Below are positions 24,431-36,111 of a stretch of DNA of 64,000 nucleotides, one piece after another. Every line of letters begins with the position of its first letter. The first letter of the stretch is position 1. The notes under the pieces are model-generated. The model saw only the letters and a list, made by a program, of their open reading frames with translations, did not search any database and was not told the origin of the DNA. The stretch lies in NCBI GenBank assembly GCA_027579435.1, contig JANBPK010000848.1, positions 1 through 64,000 of the forward strand, written 5' to 3'. The translations under genes were made by a program, and so were the position numbers. The DNA is from Candolleomyces eurysporus (Eukaryota; Basidiomycota; Agaricomycetes; Agaricales; Psathyrellaceae).

Positions 24431-25192
24431 CACTGGCAATACGTCCGTAGCCCGAAATCTGTACAATTCCCTTTTGAACCCGACATCGATCCACAGCGGT
24501 GCGTTTGCTTACTGAAAGGTAGCGGATGGGAAGCTTGTTACGGAAACGCGAATTCAATTGCGAGTGATTCTTGTACTGCCCTGTAGGTGCCCAATGAATA
24601 AACTGGACGTCAGTGCATTGCCCGTTACTTCTATTCCGAAGTCAGTCAACTCCCCCNGTCTTCATCGGCCGTAGTTTAACCGAGGAGCGGCGGCGTTGCG
24701 ATATTTCTGGCCTCACGGCGAACGCATAGATTGCACACTCCTCCAGGAGAGCCATAGGTTTCAGTCTCTCAATTTCTCAGTCTCACCTCGTTCTCTTGTT
24801 CGTCCGTCGTGGAATAATTCGAATTTCGCGAGCCTGTAAATAAGCACATGGGCCAACACTGGGGAACTCCGGTGCGCACGCAGTGGGCCAATACCTACTC
24901 GGGAGAGTTGAGAATTTGAGCTGTCTAAACATATAGATCACCCTTACGAAGTGCTTTGCGCCAGTAAAGGGGGGTAGAACCCTGATCCCCCGTCGAAGTA
25001 ACATCCATAAGCACCTGCGCTGAGCATTCTCACGAGTTCACGTCCTGAGGGCAAGGTTCAACGAATCCATACACACAACTTGTTGAAACAAGGAGAGGGA
25101 CAGGTTTTATAGTTGAGTTTCGATGTACAAGCAGACGGAATAAGCTACTAAGTTTGAAAAGAGGTACCGAGTGCCGATCTGGATTTCCGATT
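24431..25192. other. Convergent intergenic spacer
   Basis: This lies between the A5 remnant and the stop codon of B3. No supported gene; one ambiguous base at about 24657. Confidence 0.4.
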
Positions 25193-26374
25193 CTAAAAGC
25201 GTGAGATTCGGGAGAGGTCCTGGAGAAGAGCATCCATGGACGGGCGAATCGAAGGGTCGTTGGTCCAGCAGGCAGAGACGATCTTCCAGGCTTGCGGTGT
25301 AACACCAGTATATTGTTGCTCTCGAGGCCACTGTTTAGCCATGACGGCCTTTCGAACTGGGTATGGTCCTTGGCAGTGGTTGAATGGCCTGGACTTGTCG
25401 CCTTGACCGTCCAGGACCTAAGCAATATCTCAGTAAGCTGCGGTGGGTAGGGTGATCTGAACACTGACTTGAAGGGCGGTCATGGAGAACGCATAGACAT
25501 CGGAAGCCTTGGTGACGAACATGGACACATCGTCTTCATCGGGTATGATCAGCTCTGGGGCGATGAAGAGGTACGATGGGAGGATCATGGTTGTGAAGCC
25601 CGTGTGTTCGACGGCCTCCTCGCGACTCAGTCCGAAGTCAATAATCTTGACAATACCGTCTTCCGTGATACGGAAGTTATCCTATTGGGTGTCAATAATG
25701 AGTCGAGCAGGCAAAGAGGTTGCGTACAGGTTTAATGTCCCCGTGAACGATATTCAAGCGATGGATGAATGATAAACCATTGGCGAGCTGTCGGATCTGA
25801 AGAGAATGGGCTTCTATTTCGTCTACAAAACGATGATACTCACGATATCCAACCTCACCCCAAAATCTCGTCCTTCGGTGTATTCAAGGGATGCATACTT
25901 GATGTAGTCGGTTACGATGGAAGGAATGCCCGGCATGGCTTCTGGGATGAGGGTCGGATCTGTGGCCAAGAGGCCATGGAACTGATTTATATTGTCGCAA
26001 CCACCACGAAAGCTAGCCAGAAAAGCCAAAATCTTGGCCTCTAGATATGTCCACTGAGAGGCTGTCAGCTCTTTCCTTGACGACCATAGGAGCACTGAGA
26101 CTACCTTGGCAACCTTTGCAGGAGAAATATTATTAATTCTGCGGTAGGTCTTCACAACAACCTTCCTTGACTCCCCCTGCTCTTCGCTTTTAGCATGCGA
26201 GATAACACAGCACGGGCGGCCAGGGCGATATGTGCGAACCCCTGTCAGCGCAAATGCGCAGGGCTGCCGCATTGAAAGAGGTCCATAAATGACGACAAAT
26301 AGATAGATATCAGCACCCACATAGTCTTTGCATAGGATGCCGAGCAGGAGGTAAATTTTGTCAAGGTCTTCCAT
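25193..26374 (-). CDS. Small kinase, family B, copy B3 (6 exons, intact)
   Basis: Minus-strand exons 26374-26321, 26263-26105, 26053-25844, 25796-25728, 25681-25469 and 25417-25193 (54, 159, 210, 69, 213 and 225 nt) join in phase 0 to about 309 residues. Landmarks are VVVKTYRR (ATP lysine), WTYLEAKILAFLASF, IVTDYIKYASLEY, VHGDIKPDN, KIIDFGLSREE, FIAPELIIP, SDVYAFSMTALQ and WTNDPSIRPSMDAL. All catalytic residues are present. Except for the last exon, every exon has the same length as in B2, so the two are recent duplicates kept open. The N-terminal exon (MEDLDKIYLLL) is also found as an orphan copy at 40266-40319. Confidence 0.8.
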
Positions 26375-27902
26375 CGTCTTCGACAATGCACGAATTCGGA
26401 TGACTACAACTGGGTTGACCTCCGCCTCAGCCTGTCACTGAGCATCTTCAATTTGGCTATAACGTGACCGGGCTGTGGGAATGCACGGTCCTACATCATG
26501 CGCAAGGGCCAGAAGGTGGGCGTAAGGCACACGGCCAAATTATCATTATGAACCAAAATCGAATATTCCAGCTGACTCGGTATCGAGGGTAACAGTCAGT
26601 CAGCCTTGTGAATAGGCTTCGGAGAGAGGAAGAAGAGAACGCCGGGTTCTCACCTTAAAACGCAGGTGTATTCTAACCAGCGCACGTCGTATGGAAAACG
26701 GTGAGAAACTAACTCCCCTAGAGCATCGATGACCATCGACTAATGAGGGTCAGAAGCTAGGAAAATCGGTTGACTATAACAAACCTGAGCCAGGAAGTCG
26801 AGAAAGCCACGGGATACCTCGAATTCGAGACTGAACGAAATCAGTGCGTACCAAACCTGGTCGAAGATGTCAGGGCTGGAGGTTTTACAATTTGGAGGAA
26901 AGATTTCGACGCCAAGTAGGGGTGGGGGTTGAGGATGGGGATGGTTGTCCGCGGGTCCATTGAAACGACCTACAAGGAAGAAGCGTTCAACTGTCGATGC
27001 GCTGTTAGCCTGGAAGTCGTATTTGAGTTCAAGAGATTTCGCGATGGGGCTTCTGAGACCCAGCTCGACGGCTGTCAGGAATCGCACCAGGAAGTTTATC
27101 CTAATTGAGCTTTTTGTCAAGTGGCGCCTGTAAATAGCCGCTTTTGGAAGGTTCTGAATCCCGATTTGGGGGGGTGACTGACGAATTGGTCAAGTCCGGC
27201 ATCTCTCATTTTTGCCACGATTCGAATATATCAGTATCCTGATATCCATCTTGATTCTTGATACTGCGTCTTAGAATTGGGTAAAAGAACTAGGCGTGCG
27301 CGAACAACCCGACCTCTATTATCGACATACTTGCTAGTTGGATGGGGTTTCTGCTGGAAGAGGAATGGGTATTGAGAATGAGAGAGGTGAGACCTAATTT
27401 GCATGCAATGCACGTGCGGGCGCAGCGTGGGCATAAGGCCCGCGGGCCCTGTCACTCCTCGATCGCCGTCTTCATTGATCTTAGACGGCAATTAATAGTA
27501 ACATGATGATAAAACAGATTCAAGGAAGCACCGCTCTGTTCCCGCACCAAGCGCGGTGCAACGTGCTTGCTCTGCATTCTGGTGTTCTCCAGACTTGGCT
27601 TATCTACGCAGATCTTGACCTGATCTGCCAACGGCTCGGAACCAAGTTGGGTATCGCAAATTATCTTGCAAGAACGGTCATCACTCAAGCCGCCCAGGCA
27701 AAACTCGTTGCCTTCAAGTTTATGACTACGATACGAGGCAGCGGGAGTGTATGTAACTGAACATAATGCACGGGGAAAATCTGGGGTGGAATCAAGCTCG
27801 ATCGGGATAGTAAACAGTAACTGAATGAGGATAGAGCTGTATCGCGAACGTCAGTGACGACTCGTCTTATCAGCGCATATCAGGCGAAAGGACGTCAACA
27901 TG
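26375..27902. other. Gene-poor stretch upstream of B3
   Basis: No supported gene. A minus-strand frame at 26740-27120 has no ATG. Around 27370-27550 the sequence resembles the interior of the inverted-repeat element at about 28870-29050 (for example a shared GAGAGAGGTGAGACCT followed by CCTCGATCG), so this part is likely an older copy of the same repeat family. Confidence 0.4.
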
Positions 27903-28177
27903 AGGATAAATCTGAAGAAGAATCTCATTTCCCTGATAGCCCAGGGTTTTTGCCACGAAGCCGTTCTCAAGTCAAAGACACCAGCCGGACTGCCGTCCAT
28001 AAAGCGCTCTCATGGCATAGCGCCTACAACCTAAGCCCCCGTCCCTTTTCCGGTCCAGAATGATCCGATCACAGCTCTGGCGATGCTAACCCTCGGCGAC
28101 CCAGGTTGCCCGTTACTCTGCCGAGAAACCCCTGGGTTATCGGGAAAAGGGGGGTTCTTCAACCTCGAGATCCCAAT
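27903..28177. mobile_element. Short, decayed relative of the TIR element
   Basis: The left part (27903 onward: GATAAATCTGAAG ... CCCAGGG ... GAAGCCGTTCTCAAG ... GGACTGCCGTCC) matches the left end of the element at 28260. The right part (about 28094-28165: GACCCAGGTTGCCCGTTACT ... CTTCAAC) matches its right end. Ends in this arrangement and a length of about 275 bp suggest an internally deleted, non-autonomous copy. No coding capacity. Confidence 0.5.
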
Positions 28178-28259
28178 GAGCCCCAATGTCATCTCAATCA
28201 ATCTGGAGAATCACCGCTTTTGCCAGTGGTTCTAAGGCGCCTCATTCGGCGGTCCATAC

Positions 28260-29202
28260 CGGATGAATCTGTTGAAGAACCCCCCTTTCCCTGATAACCC
28301 AGGGTTGCTGCAACGAAGCCGTTCTCAAGCCATATTGTGTTTGCTGGTGTTTGTGACACCGGCCGGACTGCCGTCCGAGGAGCGCCCTCTTGGTCACTTG
28401 GCAGTGCCTTCACCAGGGCGCTCAGTGATTCTCGCCGCTCACCGGAGCGCAATATTGGATCTATTACGCTTTAAAGTATANGGGAAGCACTGCAGAGCTG
28501 TTTAAATCTATTTGTATAAGCTCTGCTAGTAAAGAGATTGCCCATGGTCTATTTTGTGCAAGCAGGTTGAATGAGCAGACTCGGTAACACTAACTGCCAG
28601 TGGATCGAAAGAACTTCTATTTCGACCCTCGACGTCCTAAGTTGTGGAGGAAGNAAAAAATTATATTTATGGGATCAGGGATCGATTTAGCTGGCTAATG
28701 GAATGGTGGAGATTGCTGGAGGAAGATAGCACGCAATAAGCCACCGGCCTTGGGCCAGGAGGCTCCGAGTCTCGTATAATTTTCTGACATGGTCAGCATA
28801 ATAAAATACATAGAGTAGGATTTGGGAAGGCAGCAAAATATTTAGAGCTTGTTGCAACAGATGATGAAGAAATATGAAACCAGGAAAGAAAGAGAGGTGA
28901 GACCTATGCTGTGGAGCGAGTGCAAGCGCCGTGTATGTGTGATCTGTGGGTTCGCCGCGTTCTGTTGCCCCTCGATCGTCCACCCTCCATTGACCTGGTG
29001 TAAAAAAATTATTTAGACTGCGATAAAATAGAATAACTATGCCTCCTTTTGTGCCAATGAGTTGCAATGGGCAGAGGACTTGGGACGGTGGACTCAAAGA
29101 AGTTCTTTCATAGCTCACCACCAGGGACCCAGGTTGCCCGTTACGCTGTTGAGAAACCCCTGGGTTATCAGGAAAAGGGGGGTTCTTCAACAGATTTATC
29201 CG
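28260..29202. mobile_element. Non-autonomous TIR element, 943 bp, with apparent 8-bp target duplication
   Basis: The left end CGGATGAATCTGTTGAAG (28260 onward) is repeated in inverted orientation at the right end (to 29202). Similarity extends about 45-50 bp inward, including an AACCCCCCTTT block and a GATAACCCAGGG block. Immediately outside lie GTCCATAC (28252-28259) and GTCCATAA (29203-29210), identical in 7 of 8 positions, as expected for an 8-bp target-site duplication. An 8-bp duplication is typical of hAT elements, but the TIR does not start with the usual CAGTG-like motif, so the superfamily is open. Inside I see no transposase. It is therefore a MITE-like passenger. Confidence 0.6.
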
Positions 29203-31580
29203 GTCCATAACCCTCCCCGATCTCTATTTTTGAGACTCTCTTTATAATGTCCTCACCGGATTACTACTCGTTGGGCCCTTTGAGTTTATCCCCCAGAAAT
29301 CGTTGGTGGCGATGCATGAGCAGGTGCATCGCCACTAGCACAGCCACCTGGGACTTGGCAAGCGTCCCCTTCCTTGCATGCCGCATTTTGCAACGAGAGT
29401 TTGACCGATCCTGCTGGTATTCTCAGGCAAGAGAGGCTGCCTCGAGTCAGAGTCCTGAGGACCGTGCCGTCCCCGGGACGGATGGGACCACCATATATAG
29501 AATAGACGGGGACCCAGTAGTACAAACCCCCGCCAGGGCCGAGCTCGGTCTGCACTTGTCGGAACCCCAAGATGGCTACCGGGCAAGGATGGTGGGCCTC
29601 AAAAAAAGGGCGAAACCAGACGATGGCAAGGGGGTAAGACGATTTCGTTTCGGATGGAGCATCCGCTGGTGGCGGTAAGTTTGTCAGGAACACTAGTACT
29701 ACTACCCTGCGCCCCAACTCGAGTCCAGCACAGCCCAAGAACGGAGTATCACGAATTCTAATTCTAAACTCGTCTGCCATAAGCGTGCAGTATCAGGTTT
29801 TTGCAAGTAAGGGCAGTAGCGAACGATTTCGGTTGCGCAGAGCTGCCTCTCATCGCGAAGTTTGCGTAGCGGTAATCGGTAGTGGGAAGGGGAGGCCCAG
29901 ATAAAATTGAACTCTCCACTCGGGGATGCAGAGAGCCGATTGAGCGAGTGATACGAGTATGTCCAGCGGTTGGCCCCTGGGCTTGTCCCATTCCGAAATG
30001 GTTTCCTGCAGGTTGTCCCGCACATGGAATGAATGAATGTTCAGGTACGCCAGGAGCAANGGGGGGGACATTACGTCTTGACTATTGAATTGTATTGATA
30101 TTACTGAGCAAAGCAATCTTGGATGAACAAGCAGGCCGACAGCTATCGTTATCGCCATCATCAGTCTCCGAATGGCAATCGTCGTGTCGTGTCGTTATCG
30201 TTGGGTGTAGGGTATTTATCGCACTTAAGTCGTGGTCAAAGTGATCTAAACGGGCACGGCCAAACAGCGGAGTCGCTCAAAATGCGGGCTTCCGGAGTGC
30301 CTTTCGCGGCACCCCACAGCTTCTCCCAGTTCTCTACTTGGGGGAGGAACTTGATCGTGCGTCTTCTACCAATGGCCGTTGACCGCTTTTAGTTTTTCCT
30401 GATTCGCTGAGTCGGAAACTCAGTTGGAGGGTAGTTTAACCGATGCTGGGCGCCTAAGTCGAGACGACGGTATGTCATCGTCGAGGTTGTCAGGGCCTCT
30501 GTCCAGCCATCGATCGTTCTTCTTTTCTGTAGACTGAGCCCGCATCGGGCGCTAGCGAGGTTTGAGTGGTGATAAGTTTTTGTTGAACCCTGGTTGATCC
30601 TTGGCTGATCGGGTATGAAAAGTTTTGTTGTTGGACGTCCGAAGAGTGCCAACACAATTGAAGAGGTGGCGTGAATGTGTGTGGGGCCTATTCAACGGCA
30701 CCGCAAGTGTTCATGCGGATGTCAAATGTCTTTTCATTTTGAACGGGAGCCGTGAATAAAATTTGAACGGAAAGGACTGTCATGAAGGTACTGTCATACG
30801 ATTGAAAGGTGTAACGAAATCGTTTGTTGTCCACCAAAGCAGCATGAGGGAGCCCGTTGCTCTACCTTGAGGAGGAACCATAACGATTTGAACGTGGTGT
30901 TTTACTTTGCCATGGTTTCACTTGAGTTTTTCTGGCTCCCTTGCACGCCGTTTGCTCGTGTCGTCGCTGAATGTGCGTTGTCGTTCAGGATTTGGTGATG
31001 AACGGAATTGGGCAAGTAGGGTTGCCAAGGTGACTTGACCAGTCATCCTAGTTGACACCGGGAATTGAGCAGGGCCCATTGTCCTTTGCCAGCTCGTATT
31101 TTCACCAAAGGAGGAGAGGCTTGGAGGGAGGCTATCTTGACGAGCTGTTGGGAGAAAATGGTTCCATCTCAAACTGATCTAGTTTTTGACTCGTCGTCGA
31201 CGCGGAGGCAATGAAGCAGCAGTGATACTCGGGAGCAAACCATCAGGAACTGTAATTGACATCTGTGCCTACCCTTCCCACGAAGATTGATAGGACCGGG
31301 CAAGGCGAGAAAGGTTCAAGGCATGATCGGGAAAGGACGTTTTTCTCTTGTTCTGCCTTCGCCTCTGTTGCGCTGTCCTTACTCTTGTCCAAGTCGTGGT
31401 ATGCTGCTGGTCGCGGCCTATTCTTATCGGGTTTATGCTCTCTAGCCGCTCGTTATCCTCAACACACTCCTTCCTCGTAAGCTCCTATTCGCCGCATCCC
31501 CGAAAGCATCACTTAATTTACACTCAATAAATCCTAGTGAACGACCTCTACTTATCCCATTGTCTGCATTGACTGCAACT
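29203..31580. other. Intergenic region upstream of the low-complexity gene
   Basis: Mostly without a supported gene. A 143-codon plus-strand frame from ATG 29247 to 29678, rich in Arg and Ser and ending next to a GTAAGT-like donor, might be a small hypothetical exon but has no domain. The last few hundred bases (about 31250-31580) are pyrimidine-rich and probably contain the promoter and 5' untranslated region of the gene at 31581. Confidence 0.35.
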
Positions 31581-34500
31581 ATGGATGCAAACTTTGCTTT
31601 TCCGCCCTATCAGCCCCCAGTTGCCCGCGCCAGAAAGGCAGGAGGCAACACCGGCCCTCGACAATCCAATGCTCTGCGAGCATCCGTCCTGGACGCTGCA
31701 TTGCAGCTGGGTCTTACCAACAACTCCCTGGTAGCAGAATGGATGTTCAACAACGCCGTACAGGAGGAAGATGAGGTAAGTTTTCGTGGCTGGATCGGCT
31801 ATGTATACGCAGTATGATGCGCTGGGCGCTTTGCTCTCCCAGCGCTCACAGCATTCGACATTTCAAAGAGGCATTTTGTCCTCAGTTGTAGACCCTATAC
31901 GCCTCCCTGCCACGCTTTCCGAGGCATTTTTTCGCATTGTGGTCTCCCTCATCTACCTCTCGCATCCACGTTGCTGACCATTGATCCTCTTTCGCAGGAA
32001 GAATCCGTACGATCACCTGGGTTGACCCACAGTTCGTCTGCGACATCCGATGACCATTCTTCATCACAGTTTCCTACAACACCCCCAAACGCTAATGCAT
32101 CCTCTGCATCTTTTGGTTTCAACGAAAAACCGGTTGCTGCATGGAACCCCACCAAGTATACCAACGATGTCGACATGCCGTATCTTCGCAGTGACCCGAC
32201 CTTATCGTCTGGGAATCAAGTCGCCTTTCCGTCGTCCCAAGATATCCCAATCCCACCACGCCCCGTTACTCCCAACAGCTCCAAAAAGTTGAAGAAAAAG
32301 AAGGGCGATGACTACGACAGTGATGGTGGTTACCTTTCAGAGGGTGCGAAGAAGAAGAAGGGGTTCGGAGATTTAATGAAAAAGGACAAGGCGCAGCTTA
32401 AGGAGGAGAAGCGACAGTTGAAAGAGCTGAAGGAGGAGGAGCGGAAACGGAAGAAGAGCCTCGGTGCGGCTTCCAAGAATAAGAAGCAAGAAGACGGTGG
32501 ATACGAGACGGAGAGTTCGCCTATCTTGAAGAGCCCATTCAAGTCCAAGTCGAAAAAGTCAAAGTCAAAAACACCCTCCACCGACACAGGAGGCTACGAA
32601 ACCGATGGAGGCTATCAGTCGGCTGGGTCCAACCTCAAGAAAAACAAGACACGTTTCTTCGGGCTGGGGTCCAAGAGCTCTCGCGGAGACCTTCGCGAAC
32701 CCGTTCCAGCGCTCCCAGAGCCCCTGGCCGAGCCACCCATGCCTTTACCNATNGCGCAGAAGTTTGCGACGTCCCTTCCNACCTTGTCCCCCTCTCCGGC
32801 CTTGGAACTCTCAATTCAGACCGATCTCAGCGAACCTTTCCTCCCTCCAATAAGCTCCACCGCCACTGCACGTCCTTCCGATCCTCAACCTCCACAATCT
32901 CTCGAGCAACAACCCTCGAGTACGAAGCCATCGCCGACCAAAGATTACCTCAAGCTGGATATCGAGACAACGCCGATGTCTTCACCCACGACGGCAAACG
33001 TCCAAGATCGTAGCTCGCTATCATCGGCAGAGACGTCATCCTCCATGAGCTCCCATTCTCGTCGTCTTGGCTTCCAATTCTCCCCGTCGCGCGACAATAG
33101 CAGCATCAGCACTGGCCATGCCACTGGAGAGAGTGTTTCGACCGTCTCGACTGTCAATTCGAGCTCCCAGGTCCATCCAGCAGCCTCTATACTCCCTCAA
33201 TCGCAACAAGCTGCTCCTCCCTCCTCCTTTTCGTCCATTTCGTATTCTCCTCCTGGTTCCAGCTCAGGTTCTGGAGGGGTTTTGAAACCACCGTCCATCT
33301 CCCTCCCTCTCACTCGCTCCGTGTCCCCAATGCTATCGCCTGTCGCACCACTCCAGATTAACAAATCACCGAGGGGAGGGCCGTCATCGCGCCCTGATAT
33401 CGACTCGCGTGGTCCTTCACCTCTTCCTACATCTCCCAATTCGCCCTATGCCACCCCTCCCCCCAACTTCAGTTCCNCCGGTATCCAACCCCCCTTGGCA
33501 ACAACTCCATCTTCCCGCCCCACTACACCTCGTCGACCACTTCACCCGCCTACAGACGGTTTCGGACCTCGTCTAGGCCCAACGAACCTCGCTTCACCCC
33601 CGGCTCTACACCCCACTGGCCGTATCTCGCCCAACCCAGGATTCCGCGGGCGAGTCGTCTCGCCCCTCCTCATCCCACCAAGCGCCAACGGGGAGCGGTC
33701 TACCTCACCTCTTCCCAGCCCCAACGTGCTCGCGTACTACGACCTCCCACCGCCGAGNCCACCTCCCCAGGGCCCGCTGCCCTCTGTCCCGCCNGGGGCT
33801 CCACCTTACCCACCGGTGTCGCAGTCGCAGGGGTCGCAGTTGCGCACGAGGATGCTGATGCTGGATAGGGAGAGGGAGAAGGAGCAGGCCGAGCTGAGCA
33901 TGCTGTCGCCCCCCCAACAGCAACAGCAGTACATCCAGCGAGGAAGGGAATNCCCCGTTCCCTAAGCGACCCCCTGGTGGTTCCCGTCGCAGGCCCTACG
34001 CTCCCCTCCACGCCCCGTCCGCCCAACCACCGGCAGCAGGGCAGCGGCGGAAGCAACGGTGGGACCGCGAAAGCCGCGGGGAGGAGCGTGCGGTTCGACG
34101 ACCACACGTATGCGTATAGCAGCGGGAGTGCGAGCAGCAGCAGGGAGGGGAGCCCGGATTATGGGTACACCTCGCTCCCGCGCGAGCGGATGTTGTCGAC
34201 GACGCCCACGCCGTATTCGTACCCCTCTGCGGGGTCGCCCCCGCCGCTACCAAGGGGTCGCGGGGTGTCGCCGCTGCCTCCGCAGGCGGCGCAGTCGGGG
34301 TGGAACGATGATGATAACAGGTCGAGTTTGGCGAGTGGTGAGGGGCTGGCGTATGATAACCCCGCACATGGGGACGAGGAAGACGAGGAGGATGTTCGGA
34401 GTAGGTTCGCTGTGATCCCGGCCCAGGCCCAGGCGACGGTGAGGTATGGTGGAGAGAGGGACGACGACGACGATGTTGTTACGCAAGAATCGTCCCATTC

Positions 34501-34822
34501 CTCGTCCGATCATCATCATCTGGCGCCCACAGCGCGTCCGCGTCCGCGTCGACGATCGCTCGATGGCGGCGACGGTGTGGCTCGGGAGACCATATACCAA
34601 TGGGAAGACGACCTGTCGAAGAATAGGGAGAGTAGGTGGAGCGGGAGTATCTACAGTCGAGTGAGCATTATGGAGCCGGATCAGAGCGAGGAGGCGAGGG
34701 AGAGGTTTGTGAAAAGGGTACAGGCGATGATGAATAGTGGGGAACAGCAGGATGAAGTGATACCCCCGGTGCCTAGGATTCCGGAGGGGTTGGCTAATGC
34801 GAACAGTTTGAACAAGTTTTGA
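31581..34822 (+). CDS. Large low-complexity Ser/Pro/Lys-rich protein, unknown function (2 exons)
   Basis: Exon 1 (31581-31775) ends at a GTAAGT donor. A relatively long intron (31776-31997, 222 nt) follows, then exon 2 (31998-34822). The product is about 1006 residues if one base is missing at the ambiguous position 33952, where the frame changes. The N-terminus is a short ordered segment (NALRASVLDAALQLGL ... VAEWMFNNAV). Next come repeated DGGY motifs (DSDGGYLSE, DGGYETE, GGYETDGGY), a basic coiled-coil-like stretch (KKDKAQLKEEKRQLKEL), a Pro/Ser-rich middle and an acidic C-terminal part (DEEDEEDV). It ends with a conserved-looking helical piece (EEARERFVKRVQAMMNSG). I do not recognise the family; it could be a scaffold or cytoskeletal regulator. 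Ambiguous bases at 32750-32780, 33477, 33759 and 33794 leave single residues unknown. Confidence 0.7.
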
Positions 34823-35482
34823 TTATTTTCTTTTTTATTTCTTTCATTGGTGGCGTCGTTCCTCGACCTACCTCCCTATGTTCTTCCTTTCTTCTTATAT
34901 ATTCATCCAGCTCTGGACTGTGGTGTCTATCTATTGGTTGCTTGCGAGCACGGGTTTGCTCGCCCGCGAACCGTCCTTTTACTTCCGTATCGTTCAAGTT
35001 GTTTGGGGCTCGTTATTTCTTTTCTTTCTGTTCTAGATCAGCATTCATTCACCCATGATATCCTTTGCGCATACATGTACCATGACCAACCACCATTCCA
35101 TCGTTCTTCAAGCCACTCATTCATTACCTCTAGCTGTCGCTCACTCATTTCTTAGTACTATGTCCACCGTCGANTTTTTTGTATACAAGCAGCTCCTACT
35201 TCCTATTCTAATCCACCTTCAATACCTACCTGCCCTCTACCCGTGATACATTCAAACGTTCACCTGCTTGTCTACTTGCTTGCTTAACTCTATTTTGTAC
35301 TTTTAGGAAACACTCATTCATTCGTATACATATATACCTATTGCACGGTTATTCCTATTCCTCCACACTTAGATATCGGCGTGTATACCCCGTGGGTCTA
35401 TACTTACTCGTTGTGAATCCTGTCGAGATAGTTTTTCGGTTAAGTGGCGCTTGGCAGGCATGCCAAGGACCTGTGCAGGAAG
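34823..35482. other. 3' flank of the low-complexity gene
   Basis: T-rich and pyrimidine-rich sequence, probably the 3' untranslated region and terminator area. No gene seen. Confidence 0.4.
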
Positions 35483-36078
35483 TACGGTAATTTTTGTAGG
35501 TGGCTATGCTAGGCGTTTATTAGAGAAGAGGTGCGCGAGCGCGAGCCCGACCGTGGTGGGCCTCAGCGAGCGCAGAGATATAAATCGGAGCACCTACAAA
35601 GAATCTTGGTCACATGAGATAGCTCATTGGTTGATACGTCGCAATCCNTGTCTCCGTGGCTGGGGAAAAAAATGACAGCTTGGCGGAGGACCCATTCTAT
35701 ACCTTCAAAAACGACTCGAATTCAAACTTGTTTACGACTTTGAATGGGACTGTAATGGTCTTAGTGAGAAAGATTGTGGCCCTGTGAAACGTAGGCAGCT
35801 TGCGACATTACCTCATGATACCTGAAAGTTGTGGTCTCTGCCATAGCTCTAGATAATTCGCTTTTTGTTCCCTCAGCGCTCCCAAGACTCCGGTATTGTC
35901 TTGGAATGTCCGGTTCGTTCATATCTTTTTTTGCACGCAAATGAGGCCCCTCGACTTCAATTTAAGCTCAAGAAAGGGGAAGAGAAATTAGAAAAGGTAT
36001 AATAGGCGCCGTTTCTCGGAACAATGAGGCCCCCGAAAGCCTGAGGGGAGTGTGGGCTGTCCGGATCGGGCCACTGTA
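35483..36078 (+). repeat. Dispersed 0.6-kb repeat, copy 1
   Basis: Collinear in the same orientation with 61401-62058. Shared blocks include GTGGCTATGCTAGGCGTTTA, CTCCGT...CTGGG...AAATGACAG...CGGAGGACC, GACTTTGAATG, GATTGTGGCCCTGTGAAA and GGCGCC...CTCGGAACA. Small indels and many substitutions separate the copies. No coding frame is shared, so it is probably a non-coding dispersed element or an old solo repeat. Its exact ends are not defined by terminal motifs. Confidence 0.6.
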
Positions 36079-36111
36079 TTTCTGTTTGGCCACCATTGAT
36101 CGGCGTGTATT

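Noticed and set aside
26740..27120. Minus-strand 126-codon frame upstream of B3
   Set aside because: No ATG and no recognisable domain; it may be chance in a gene-poor stretch.
29286..29780. Minus-strand 164-codon frame
   Set aside because: Overlaps an equally open plus-strand frame, shows no domain, and has no support from splicing or similarity.
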